From contig JAZLAH010000044.1 in assembly GCA_045613065.1 (NCBI GenBank), positions 1-64,000 on the forward strand: DNA of 64,000 nt. The letters run 5' to 3'. The first letter of the stretch is position 1; every line of letters begins with the position of its first letter. This DNA is from Fimenecus sp045613065. GTDB taxonomy: Bacteria; Bacillota; Clostridia; Oscillospirales; Acutalibacteraceae. Shown here piece after piece: positions 8,988 through 16,977 of this stretch. The position numbers and the translations under genes were made by a program. The notes below the pieces were generated by a model. That model had not been told where the DNA came from. It made no database searches and saw only the letters and a list, made by a program, of their open reading frames with translations.

Positions 8988-9063
8988 CGAGATGTAGCGC
9001 AGATGGTAGCGCGCCACGTTCGGGACGTGGATGCCGCAGGTTCGACTCCTGTCATCTCGACCA
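8988..9063 (+). tRNA. tRNA-Pro (anticodon CGG)
   Basis: Cloverleaf folds cleanly: acceptor CGAGATG with CATCTCG, anticodon stem CCACG/CGTGG with loop TTCGGGA (anticodon CGG, decoding CCG), T arm GCAGG TTCGACT CCTGT, and an encoded CCA end. It precedes the MATE gene on the same strand. Confidence 0.96.
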
Positions 9064-9064
9064 A

Positions 9065-9090
9065 AACCCGATTTTATTAAAATTCGGGTT
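9065..9090 (+). terminator. terminator after tRNA-Pro
   Basis: AACCCGA (9065-9071) pairs with TCGGGTT (9084-9090) around an A/T-rich loop, followed by ATCTTTTC. It lies 20 bases before the MATE start codon, so the pump may depend on readthrough or on a weak promoter inside the tRNA region. Confidence 0.6.
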
Positions 9091-9111
9091 ATCTTTTCAA
9101 TAGGTGAAATT

Positions 9112-10470
9112 ATGGGTAAACGAAATATTGATATGCTCAACGGTTCTTTATTTAAGAACGTTATTGCATATACCATACCAATAATCCTTACAGGACTTTT
9201 ACAACTTCTTTTTAATGCTGCCGACCTTGTTATTGTAGGTCGTTATTGTGGCAGTATTTCTGTTGCAGCAGTTGGTGCAACAGGTTCAATTACCAATCTT
9301 ATTGTCAATCTGTTCATTGGTCTTTCCGTTGGCGCAGGTGTTGTTGTAGCACAGGCTCTTGGAGCAAGAGATAATAGAAAGGCTCACAAAACAGTACATA
9401 CTGCAATTCCAACAGCACTTGTTGGTGGTGTTATTCTTACAATAGTTGGTATTGGTTTTTCTGAAACCTTTTTGAAATGGATGGATACACCACAAGATGT
9501 TCTTCCACTTTCTGCACTTTATATGAAAATATATTTTGCAGGTATCATCTTTATGATGATTTACAATTTCTGTGCATCGATTCTTCGTGCTGCCGGTGAT
9601 ACGAAATCTCCACTTATATTCCTGACTATCGCAGGTGTCGTTAATGTTGTACTTAATGTTATTTTTGTAACTGTATTTGACCTTAATGTGGCAGGTGTTG
9701 CACTTGCAACTACAATTTCACAAGGTGTTTCTGCAACTCTTGTTGTGATTGCACTTGTAAAACGGAATGATGCTTGTAAACTGTATTTTTCACAACTGAA
9801 ATTTTATAAGAATGAGCTTTTTGAAATTATTAAAATTGGGTTACCTGCAGGTATTCAGGGTTCACTTTTCTCAATTTCCAATGTTATCATTCAATCTTCA
9901 ATAAATTCATTTGGTTCAGTTGTAATGTCAGGAAATGCCGCTGCACTTAACATTGAAGGATTTATGTTTGTATGTCTTAACGCATTTCATCAAACAACAC
10001 TCAACTTCACAGGACAGAATATTGGTGCAAATCAATACAAAAGAGCAAAAAAGATATTCATCTTAAATATGTTGTGTGTATTTATAGTTGGATTAGTTAT
10101 TTCAATCAGTGTTTATCTTGCTGGTCCATACCTTTTGAAAATATATCTTCCGGATTCAGCTGATGCAGTAGCTTACGGTCTTTTAAGACTTAAATGTTTA
10201 TGCCTTGCATATTGCCTTTTGGGAATGATGGACGTTTCAGGTGGTGGACTTCGTGGAATGGGTGTATCCTTTGCACCAATGGTAATTTCTGTACTTGGTG
10301 TATGTGGTATCCGTATAGGTTGGATTTACACCATATTCCAAATACCTCAATTCCATACACTTGATGTCTTATATCTGTCATATGCTATCTCCTGGGGAAT
10401 TACTTTTGTTTCTCAGACAATTGCGTATTTTATCACATATAACAAACGAAAAAGGGAGATTGCCAAATGA
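9112..10470 (+). CDS. MATE family efflux transporter
   Basis: A 452-residue integral membrane protein with about twelve hydrophobic segments and the two-fold MATE layout. The N-terminal half has MLNGSLFKNVIAYTIPIIL-like sequence, and conserved ADLVIVGR and GLSVGAGVVVAQALGARD segments follow. The start at ATG 9112 with AGGTGA upstream is chosen over frames that begin inside the tRNA gene. MATE pumps export cationic drugs or metabolites using an H+ or Na+ gradient. Its last four bases overlap the ATG of the GH43-like gene, so the two are translationally coupled. The substrate cannot be read from the sequence. Confidence 0.92.
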   Translation: MGKRNIDMLNGSLFKNVIAYTIPIILTGLLQLLFNAADLVIVGRYCGSISVAAVGATGSITNLIVNLFIGLSVGAGVVVAQALGARDNRKAHKTVHTAIPTALVGGVILTIVGIGFSETFLKWMDTPQDVLPLSALYMKIYFAGIIFMMIYNFCASILRAAGDTKSPLIFLTIAGVVNVVLNVIFVTVFDLNVAGVALATTISQGVSATLVVIALVKRNDACKLYFSQLKFYKNELFEIIKIGLPAGIQGSLFSISNVIIQSSINSFGSVVMSGNAAALNIEGFMFVCLNAFHQTTLNFTGQNIGANQYKRAKKIFILNMLCVFIVGLVISISVYLAGPYLLKIYLPDSADAVAYGLLRLKCLCLAYCLLGMMDVSGGGLRGMGVSFAPMVISVLGVCGIRIGWIYTIFQIPQFHTLDVLYLSYAISWGITFVSQTIAYFITYNKRKREIAK

Positions 10471-11366
10471 AATTGACCAAATATCTTTTTTGTTATTTCA
10501 CAGGTAATGAGCCTGAAAACGAATCCGTACATTTTGCTGTTTCAGAAGATGGGTATAATTTTACAGCATTAAATAATAATGAGCCTGTGATAATTCAGAC
10601 TCTTGGGAGAAAGTGTTGTCGTGACCCATATATTTTCCGTGATGAAAATGGTGTTTTTCATATAATCGCTACCGATATGCGATGCTATGACGGTTGGGCT
10701 AATAACAATTCAATGGTAATATGGGACAGCGTTGACCTTATTAATTGGGAAAATGAAAGAATAATTGATTTTTCTGGGTTTGAAGCTACTAAAACTGCAA
10801 ACCGTGTCTGGGCACCTCAGGTGGTTTACGATAAGAAAAAACAGGAATATATGATTTATTGGAGTAACAACAACGAAGATGAAGGTTGGCACACTATTCC
10901 TTGGTATGCTTATACAAAAGATTTTGTGACTCTTACAACTGAACCAAAAATCTTATATAATCCAACAAGTGGTATGGCAGCCATTGATGGTGATATCATC
11001 GAAAAAGACAACAAATTCTATCTCTATGTTGCTGATGAAAAGCAAGACGGAATCTGTTATGTTGTTTCCGATAACCTTTCAGGACCATACACAGAGCCTG
11101 AAAATAACAGAATCTCTGTTGCTAATACAGCATTGGAAGGACATTGTACATATAAAATTCTTGGTACAGATAAATACGTACTTATTGCTGACCAATTCAG
11201 AGCAGGCGGATATTTTATGCAGGAATCAACAGATATGATAAACTTTACAAAGGTAGATAAGAATAAATATTCTCTCGACCATCTTTCTCCTCGTCATGGG
11301 TCTGTTATGCACATAACAGATGAAGAATATCAAAGACTTATTGACAAATACAATATAAAATGTTAA
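10467..11366 (+). CDS. GH43-like five-bladed beta-propeller protein, cytoplasmic
   Basis: A 299-residue protein with no signal peptide. Blade motifs of glycoside hydrolase family 43 are visible: CCRDPYI (base Asp), RVWAPQVVYD, AIDGDII (pKa-modulating Asp) and ALEGHCTYK (acid Glu). Family members remove arabinose or xylose side groups, but the sequence here is distant and the substrate is uncertain. The start overlaps the MATE stop by 4 bp (ATGA). A paralogue with the same CCRDPY, WAPQ and PRHGS motifs lies at 16978-18003 and carries an N-terminal membrane or export segment. The pair may therefore act on the same sugar inside and outside the cell. Confidence 0.8.
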   Translation: MKLTKYLFCYFTGNEPENESVHFAVSEDGYNFTALNNNEPVIIQTLGRKCCRDPYIFRDENGVFHIIATDMRCYDGWANNNSMVIWDSVDLINWENERIIDFSGFEATKTANRVWAPQVVYDKKKQEYMIYWSNNNEDEGWHTIPWYAYTKDFVTLTTEPKILYNPTSGMAAIDGDIIEKDNKFYLYVADEKQDGICYVVSDNLSGPYTEPENNRISVANTALEGHCTYKILGTDKYVLIADQFRAGGYFMQESTDMINFTKVDKNKYSLDHLSPRHGSVMHITDEEYQRLIDKYNIKC

Positions 11367-11396
11367 AGTTTATCATCATTATAAAAGGCGGCTAAA

Positions 11397-12368
11397 ATGA
11401 GAAAAGGTAATTTAATGAGTGTTCGTCACGATATTCGATTGCTTGATGCAACCATCCGTGACGGAGGACTTTGTAACAACTTTAATTTTTCGGATGAATT
11501 TGTCCATGAACTTTATAAAACTAATATTAAATGTGGCGTTGACTATATGGAATTCGGTTATCGTGCAAGTCGCAATCTTTTTAATGAAGATGAGCACGGC
11601 AAATGGAAATTCTGTAAAGAAGAAGATATTCGTGCAATCGTTGGCGAAAACAATTCTCCTATGAAAATTTCCGTTATGGCTGACGTTGGTAGATGCGATT
11701 ACAAAACTGATTTTATTCCTAAAAAAGACAGCGTAATTGATATGATTCGTATTGCTTGTTATATCAATCAGATTCCATCGGCTATTGAAATGATAAATTA
11801 TTTCAATGAATTAGGATATGAAACAACATGCAATATTATGGCAATTTCACAGGCAAGTTTTCATCAGATTGACGATGCTCTCCAGATGCTGTGCGACTCA
11901 AAAGTTGACGTAATCTATCTCGTTGACAGTTATGGTGCACTTGTTCCTGAAAACACCGTTGAACTTGCAAAAAAGTATCTTGAATACGGTGAAAAGAGTG
12001 GTAAACAAATTGGGTTCCACGGTCATAACAATCAAAATCTTGCTTATGCAAATACCATTGAAGCATTGTCATACGGTGTATCTTATCTTGATGCAACCGC
12101 TATGTCTATGGGACGTGGTGCAGGCAACTGTGCTATGGAATCTTTGTTGGGATTCCTTAAAAATCCAAAATACAGCACATATAGCCTTGTTAAGTTCATT
12201 GAGAATTATATGGTTCCGTTGAAGAAATCAGGTGTTGTGTGGGGATATGACTTGCAATATCTTTTGACAGGACAACTTAATCGTCACCCAAGGGAAGCTA
12301 TAAGATTTACTCAACAAAAACGAAGTGACTATACAGAGTTTTATAAAGAATTGCTTGACAATAACTGA
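11397..12368 (+). CDS. DRE-TIM metallolyase / aldolase catalytic domain protein
   Basis: A 323-residue TIM-barrel protein of the HMG-CoA lyase/4-hydroxy-2-oxovalerate aldolase superfamily. The first strand has LLDATIRDGGLCNN, where RDGG replaces the usual RDG(T/N); the metal-binding HGHNNQNLAYAN lies near residue 208. It lacks the long C-terminal domains of isopropylmalate synthase or pyruvate carboxylase, so it is a stand-alone lyase or aldolase acting on a keto acid. ATG 11397 has AAGGCGG upstream; ATG 11415 is an alternative start. It follows the GH43-like gene by 30 bp and shares its strand, probably in one operon. The reaction is not known. Confidence 0.75.
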   Translation: MRKGNLMSVRHDIRLLDATIRDGGLCNNFNFSDEFVHELYKTNIKCGVDYMEFGYRASRNLFNEDEHGKWKFCKEEDIRAIVGENNSPMKISVMADVGRCDYKTDFIPKKDSVIDMIRIACYINQIPSAIEMINYFNELGYETTCNIMAISQASFHQIDDALQMLCDSKVDVIYLVDSYGALVPENTVELAKKYLEYGEKSGKQIGFHGHNNQNLAYANTIEALSYGVSYLDATAMSMGRGAGNCAMESLLGFLKNPKYSTYSLVKFIENYMVPLKKSGVVWGYDLQYLLTGQLNRHPREAIRFTQQKRSDYTEFYKELLDNN

Positions 12369-12379
12369 TATAAAAAATC

Positions 12380-12402
12380 ATGCGAGGTTCAAAACCTCGC
12401 AT
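12380..12402 (+). terminator. terminator of the MATE-GH43-aldolase operon
   Basis: ATGCGAGGTT (12380-12389) pairs perfectly with AACCTCGCAT (12393-12402), followed by TTTTG. Confidence 0.88.
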
Positions 12403-12569
12403 TTTGTCATTTAAGTATGAAAAAAGGCATCTTTCTCAGACGCCCAACATATTTAGAATACCAAATTTTCTATAAAAAGTCAATAGAATTTCAAAATTTT
12501 CATGAGCATAATGCACAAAATCTACGTTTTAAATAATTAAAAAGTATCAACTTTGTACAAAATTACATA

Positions 12570-12598
12570 TTGAAAAATACTTTTCTCTGTGTTATATT
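12570..12598 (+). promoter_or_regulatory. promoter of the putative structured RNA
   Basis: TTGAAA (12570-12575), 17 bp, TATATT (12593-12598). The 150 bases before it (12420-12569) hold nothing recognisable. Confidence 0.7.
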
Positions 12599-12604
12599 AT
12601 AGAC

Positions 12605-13020
12605 ACAGAAAGGAAACGGTGATTCCAATGTACAGGTAAATCACAAAAGGTTCTTAATAGAAAATAGAACTTAGTTTAAAAGAAAAATTTAAGTGTAGCA
12701 AACAGCACAGACGAAAGTGATAAAAAATTTGATATAGATTTAATGTTTGCAAACTAAAGTTTATTTTTGAATGAGAACCAACTTAAGAGTCTTCTGAAAA
12801 TTGAAAATTAGGTTCCGATGCATAAAAGAGTCTCGCTTTTCGAGAATATTGATGACTGTAGAGAGTGTAGTGGAGTTGAAAATCAAAAACGAGAAGACTA
12901 AAAAAATCTGTAGAATGAGAGGTAGATAAAAAGATGTTAGATATCAAGAGTGAACAGAAGTAACCCTCCGAGTCAGTGAAAGGTGTGTAAAGAAACATCG
13001 GCTCTGAGGGTTATTTCATT
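12605..13020 (+). ncRNA. putative structured non-coding RNA, about 415 nt, class unknown
   Basis: No ORF with protein-like sequence covers this stretch, yet it starts just after a consensus promoter and ends in a terminator (AACCCTC 12962-12968 with GAGGGTT 13006-13012, further GAG/CTC pairs, then ATTTCATTTTT). Nested complementary segments are visible. GTGATT 12619-12624 pairs with AATCAC 12639-12644, and GGTTCT 12649-12654 with AGAACC 12774-12779. AACTTAGTTT 12668-12677 pairs with 12751-12761 (one bulge), and GCAAAC 12698-12703 with 12745-12750. AGTCTTCT 12788-12795 pairs with AGAAGACT 12892-12899, and TCTCG 12831-12835 with CGAGA 12841-12845. CCGATG 12815-12820 could pair with CATCGG 12996-13001 in the terminator loop. 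It lacks RNase P, tmRNA, SRP and T-box signatures. It may be a free RNA or a leader of the ABC exporter. Confidence 0.6.
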
Positions 13021-13107
13021 TTTATAATCACTTTTTTCACAATCTGTTCATTACGTCCCGATTGGGCGATTTTTTTTGCCCTGATGACTGATTTTTTTAG
13101 TTTTTTA

Positions 13108-13136
13108 TTGAAATAGCCTTTTAAGAGTATTATAAT
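13108..13136 (+). promoter_or_regulatory. promoter of the ABC exporter operon
   Basis: TTGAAA (13108-13113), 17 bp, TATAAT (13131-13136). It lies about 90 bp past the terminator of the putative RNA, so the exporter can be transcribed independently of that RNA. Confidence 0.8.
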
Positions 13137-13186
13137 TTATAGGTTACTAATCGTTCAACCTAAAATTATAATAAGGAGGGAATTCA

Positions 13187-15013
13187 ATGAGGTGGATTAA
13201 ACTTCACGAACCCGTTAAGGTTCCTATTTTCAAAAATGCTTTATTTGCTTTGAAGCTTGTTTGGAAAGCAGATAAAAGACTTTTAATTGGCTATCTTGTT
13301 ACGGAAATTTCCAACAAAGTTTTATCTATGTATGTTCAAAACATATTGTTCTTAAAAGTACTTTTAAGTATCATTGATGGCGATGCTGATTTTAAAACAT
13401 ATTTTACATATCTTTTACTTTTCTTCGGTGTGTATTTCCTTGTAAATGTGATTTCAGCATTTGCCGAGAGAACAAGACTGATTTCAACAAAAGTTGTGCT
13501 TAAAGAACTCAATAATAAAATCTTCCAAAAAGCTACACAAATTGATGTAAGTTGTTATGAAAATCCTGAATTTTACGACAAGTATCAACGAGCAACTCTT
13601 GTGCTTTCATCGAGTTATTTTGACTTGATTTGTTGGGATGTAGCTGCAATTATAGGTGGCATAATTGCACTTATCTGTGTTGTGACAACAGTTACAGTTA
13701 TAAATCCTTTATACCTTTTATTCCTGTTGCCTGTCACATTGGTATTTGTCATTGAAATATACAAGAGTAAAGCTGTTTATAAGCGTGACCTTGAAATGAC
13801 AACAAACAACAGAATCAAAGCATATACACAGCGTACAATGTTTCTTAAAGAATATTCAAAGGATATGAGAACATCAAATATTTTTGCTGTTTTAATTGAG
13901 AGATTTAAAAAGGCAATTGATGGAAACATTGAGATTCTTAAAAAATACGGTTTAAAACTGTTTATTTACAGTATGCTCAGTTCACTTTTCAGCGATTTTA
14001 TTCCGATTATCGGCACATATGCTCTTGCAGGTTATCAATTCATTTACACAAAGGCACTTACAATTTCCGATTTTTCTGTTGTACTTTCATCAATCAACTC
14101 TGTCCGCGACTCAACAATGAGCATTGCCGAAGGTTTTGATGAACTTTCACAGATGGCTCTTTTCTTCCAGAATTTAAGAGATTTCTTTGATTACGAACCA
14201 AAGATTACTGATGGTGGTAAAGAAGCAGAGGAATTCCAGAGTCTTGAATTCAAAAACGTCACATTCAAATATCCTGATACAAGCAGAATCATTCTTAAAA
14301 ATGTTTCATTCAAAATTAACAAGGGTGAAACCATTGCTGTTGTTGGTATCAATGGTGCAGGTAAATCCACTCTTGTAAAACTGCTTTTGCGTTTTTATGA
14401 CCCTGACGAAGGAGAAGTACTTTATAACGGCATAAACGTAAAAGAGTACAATGTGGCTTCTTTGAGAAACGCTTTTGCAACTGTTTTCCAGGATTATAAA
14501 AACTTTGCAGTTTCCGTTAACGAAAATATTCTATGCCACGAATGTACTGATGAAGAGAAGCAACTTGCAGAGAAGGCACTTCGTCAAAGTGGTGTATGGG
14601 ATAAAATTGCAAGTCTGCCAAAGGGTGCCGACACAGTTCTTACACGTGAATTCGAAATTGACGGAGCAGGACTTTCAGGCGGTGAAAATCAGAAAGTTTC
14701 GGCGGCCCGTCTTTTTGCAAGAGATTTCCAAATTGCAATTCTTGACGAACCAAGTTCTGCTCTTGACCCTATTGCAGAATATAAAATGTATGAAAACTTA
14801 ATTGAGGTAACAAAAAATAAAACTGTTATCTATATTTCACACAGACTTTCAAGTGCTGTACTTTCTGACAGAATTTTCGTTCTTGGCAACGGCACAATCC
14901 TCGAATCAGGCTCACACAGTGAACTTATGACACAGAATGGTGAATACAGTAAGATGTTCACATTACAGGCATCAAGCTATAAAGGTGAAAGTGAGGTGAG
15001 TGAAAATGTTTAA
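13187..15013 (+). CDS. ABC exporter, fused membrane and ATPase subunit A
   Basis: A 608-residue half-transporter: six membrane segments in residues 1 to about 320, then an ATPase domain. Walker A GINGAGKST, signature LSGGENQK, Walker B IAILDEPSSALDP with the catalytic Glu, and switch ISHRLSS are all consensus. It starts behind AAGGAGGG. The next gene encodes a second half-transporter overlapping it by 8 bp, the standard arrangement of heterodimeric exporters for drugs, lipids or peptides. No modification or precursor peptide gene sits nearby, so the cargo is unknown. A promoter is at 13108-13136 and a putative structured RNA lies just upstream of that. Confidence 0.93.
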   Translation: MRWIKLHEPVKVPIFKNALFALKLVWKADKRLLIGYLVTEISNKVLSMYVQNILFLKVLLSIIDGDADFKTYFTYLLLFFGVYFLVNVISAFAERTRLISTKVVLKELNNKIFQKATQIDVSCYENPEFYDKYQRATLVLSSSYFDLICWDVAAIIGGIIALICVVTTVTVINPLYLLFLLPVTLVFVIEIYKSKAVYKRDLEMTTNNRIKAYTQRTMFLKEYSKDMRTSNIFAVLIERFKKAIDGNIEILKKYGLKLFIYSMLSSLFSDFIPIIGTYALAGYQFIYTKALTISDFSVVLSSINSVRDSTMSIAEGFDELSQMALFFQNLRDFFDYEPKITDGGKEAEEFQSLEFKNVTFKYPDTSRIILKNVSFKINKGETIAVVGINGAGKSTLVKLLLRFYDPDEGEVLYNGINVKEYNVASLRNAFATVFQDYKNFAVSVNENILCHECTDEEKQLAEKALRQSGVWDKIASLPKGADTVLTREFEIDGAGLSGGENQKVSAARLFARDFQIAILDEPSSALDPIAEYKMYENLIEVTKNKTVIYISHRLSSAVLSDRIFVLGNGTILESGSHSELMTQNGEYSKMFTLQASSYKGESEVSENV

Positions 15014-16808
15014 GAAAAAGGAAAAAGAAAAGACACTTCACTCAATGCCTTCTAACATTTTCTTCTTTGTAAAACTTCTTTTCAGCGTATCTCCCCTGCT
15101 TGTACTTGGTGAATTTATGTGGGGACTTTTAATGATTCTCCCCAACAACCTTATCCGTGTTATCGGTGTCAAGTACATTATTGATGTTGTAACAGAAGGC
15201 AAGGACCTTGAAAGAATTTTCTATGCAGTTATTGTAATTGGCCTGATTTTAGTCGGCTCAACTGTGATATCCTGGTTATTCCGTGAATTTTATTGGAATA
15301 TAGAAAGAGAAAAACTTTACTATGGTCTTAACCAAAAACTTTATGATAAAGCAAGAAGCCTTGACCTTGAATCTTACGACAATCCAGAATTTTACAACAA
15401 TTTCATTCTTACCATTGAGTCTTCTTCAGGTAATATTCAGAATCTTTTAGGTCTTGTAAGAATGTATGTGGGACATATTATTTCACTTGTAACGGTTTCA
15501 TCAGTATTATTGACTATTGACCCTTGGTGTCTTGTAATAATTCTTGTTGTTATATGTGTCTTTTTACCTATCAGCAAAAGAGTAGGTACTCTTATGATGG
15601 AAAGACGAATTGACAATGCCAAATATCACAGACGTGCTGACTATTTCCAACGTATTTTCTATTTGCAGGACTATGCAAAGGAAGTACGAATGAATAATAT
15701 TTCACCTTTACTTATTGATAGATACAACGATGCTGCTAATGATGTTATCAACAATCAGAAAAAGTATTGGAACAAGATTTCAGCACTTAACTGTACACAG
15801 AAGGTTGGTGTTCAAGGACTTGGATTTATGTTTGTTCTTCCACTTTATCTTGGATATTGTGTACTTGTAAAAGACACTCTTTCAGCAGGTGACTTTGTTG
15901 CTACATTCAATGGTGCTCATGCGGTTGCTATGTCATTCCAATTCCTGACAATCTGGGCATTAGCTCGCTTTTCAGAACAAGGTAAAATGATTGACAAATA
16001 TCGTGAGTTTCTTAACGCAGACTTCAAGATTAAAAATGGTGGTAAGAAAGCTATAAAGACTGAACCAAAAGAAATACAAATTAAGAATCTTTCATTTACC
16101 TATCCTAACAATGACAAGCCAACACTCGAAGACATCAATCTTACCATTAAGCCTTACGAAAAAATCGCATTGGTTGGTTATAATGGTGCAGGTAAAACAA
16201 CGCTTACAAACCTGTTATTAAGACTTTATGACGCAACTGAAGGTACAATACTTATTGATGGCGAGGACATCAGAAAAGCCACTGCAGAATCCCACCGTGA
16301 CAGATTTTCTGCAGTATTTCAGGATTTCCAGATTTTCTCCTGCAGTTTAGGTGAAAATGTTGCTCTTGATATTAATCCTGACGAAAAAAGAGTTATGGAT
16401 GCATTGAAACACAGTGGTTTTAATAAGAAACTTAAAAACGGAATTAACTCTGAACTTCTTCGTGAATTTGACGATGATGGTGTAATGCTCTCTGGTGGTG
16501 AAGCGCAAAAAACTGCTATTGCACGAGCATTCTATAAGGATTGTCCTTATGTTATCCTTGACGAACCAAGTGCAAATCTTGACCCTGTTGCTGAATATAA
16601 TCTTAATCAGGCAATGATTGAAGCAGCAGACCAGAAAACTGTTATTTTCATTTCTCACAGACTTTCAACTACCGTTAATGCAGACAGAATTTATGTTATG
16701 GAAAACGGACGAATCATTGAAAGTGGTAGTCACCAGGAATTAATGGAACTGAATGGCACATATGCCTATATGTTCAATCTCCAGGCAGAGAAATATAAAA
16801 CGGAATAA
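15006..16808 (+). CDS. ABC exporter, fused membrane and ATPase subunit B
   Basis: A 600-residue half-transporter with six membrane segments and a C-terminal ATPase domain: Walker A GYNGAGKTT, signature LSGGEAQK, Walker B YVILDEPSANLDP, switch ISHRLST. ATG 15006 is chosen because GAGGTGAG sits directly upstream; GTG 15000 is the alternative. It overlaps subunit A by 8 bp, so the two are co-translated and should form a heterodimer. Both ATP sites look complete, unlike heterodimers with one degenerate site. The cargo cannot be inferred. Confidence 0.93.
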   Translation: MFKKKEKEKTLHSMPSNIFFFVKLLFSVSPLLVLGEFMWGLLMILPNNLIRVIGVKYIIDVVTEGKDLERIFYAVIVIGLILVGSTVISWLFREFYWNIEREKLYYGLNQKLYDKARSLDLESYDNPEFYNNFILTIESSSGNIQNLLGLVRMYVGHIISLVTVSSVLLTIDPWCLVIILVVICVFLPISKRVGTLMMERRIDNAKYHRRADYFQRIFYLQDYAKEVRMNNISPLLIDRYNDAANDVINNQKKYWNKISALNCTQKVGVQGLGFMFVLPLYLGYCVLVKDTLSAGDFVATFNGAHAVAMSFQFLTIWALARFSEQGKMIDKYREFLNADFKIKNGGKKAIKTEPKEIQIKNLSFTYPNNDKPTLEDINLTIKPYEKIALVGYNGAGKTTLTNLLLRLYDATEGTILIDGEDIRKATAESHRDRFSAVFQDFQIFSCSLGENVALDINPDEKRVMDALKHSGFNKKLKNGINSELLREFDDDGVMLSGGEAQKTAIARAFYKDCPYVILDEPSANLDPVAEYNLNQAMIEAADQKTVIFISHRLSTTVNADRIYVMENGRIIESGSHQELMELNGTYAYMFNLQAEKYKTE

Positions 16809-16816
16809 ATCATATC

Positions 16817-16896
16817 GTAGGGACTGGTGTCCCCGACAGCCCATTGTCATTTTGACTGCACACTTCGTTCGGGTCGTTGAGGACACCGACCCCTAC
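16817..16896 (+). repeat. 80-bp palindromic repeat element (MITE-like)
   Basis: Terminal inverted repeats GTAGGGACTGGTGTCC (from 16817) and GGACACCGACCCCTAC (16881-16896) match at nearly every position. The interior is non-coding. The GTAGGG...CCCTAC ends recall the palindromes at 18085 and 21173, which suggests a genome-wide family of short intergenic repeats. On the plus strand it also could fold into a hairpin after the ABC exporter operon. Confidence 0.7.
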
Positions 16897-16918
16897 AACT
16901 TTCAAAATGACTTTTTTC

Positions 16919-16948
16919 TTTACATCGTTTCTTGTTTTATGCTATAAT
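16919..16948 (+). promoter_or_regulatory. promoter of the second GH43-like gene
   Basis: TTTACA (16919-16924), 18 bp, TATAAT (16943-16948), followed by AAAGGAGA before the start codon. Confidence 0.7.
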
Positions 16949-16977
16949 ATGCAAAACAATACAAAGGAGAATGTTAT

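Noticed and set aside
12629..12640. Three-codon ORF (Met-Tyr-Arg) near the 5' end of the putative RNA, as in antibiotic-responsive leaders
   Set aside because: It sits in the loop and 3' arm of a hairpin (GTGATT/AATCAC) and the AGGA upstream is too far for a normal ribosome site. Three codons give too little signal to call translation.
16809..16977. CRISPR repeat unit
   Set aside because: Only one inverted repeat is present, without regular direct repeats or spacers. No CRISPR array or cas gene was found anywhere in the window.
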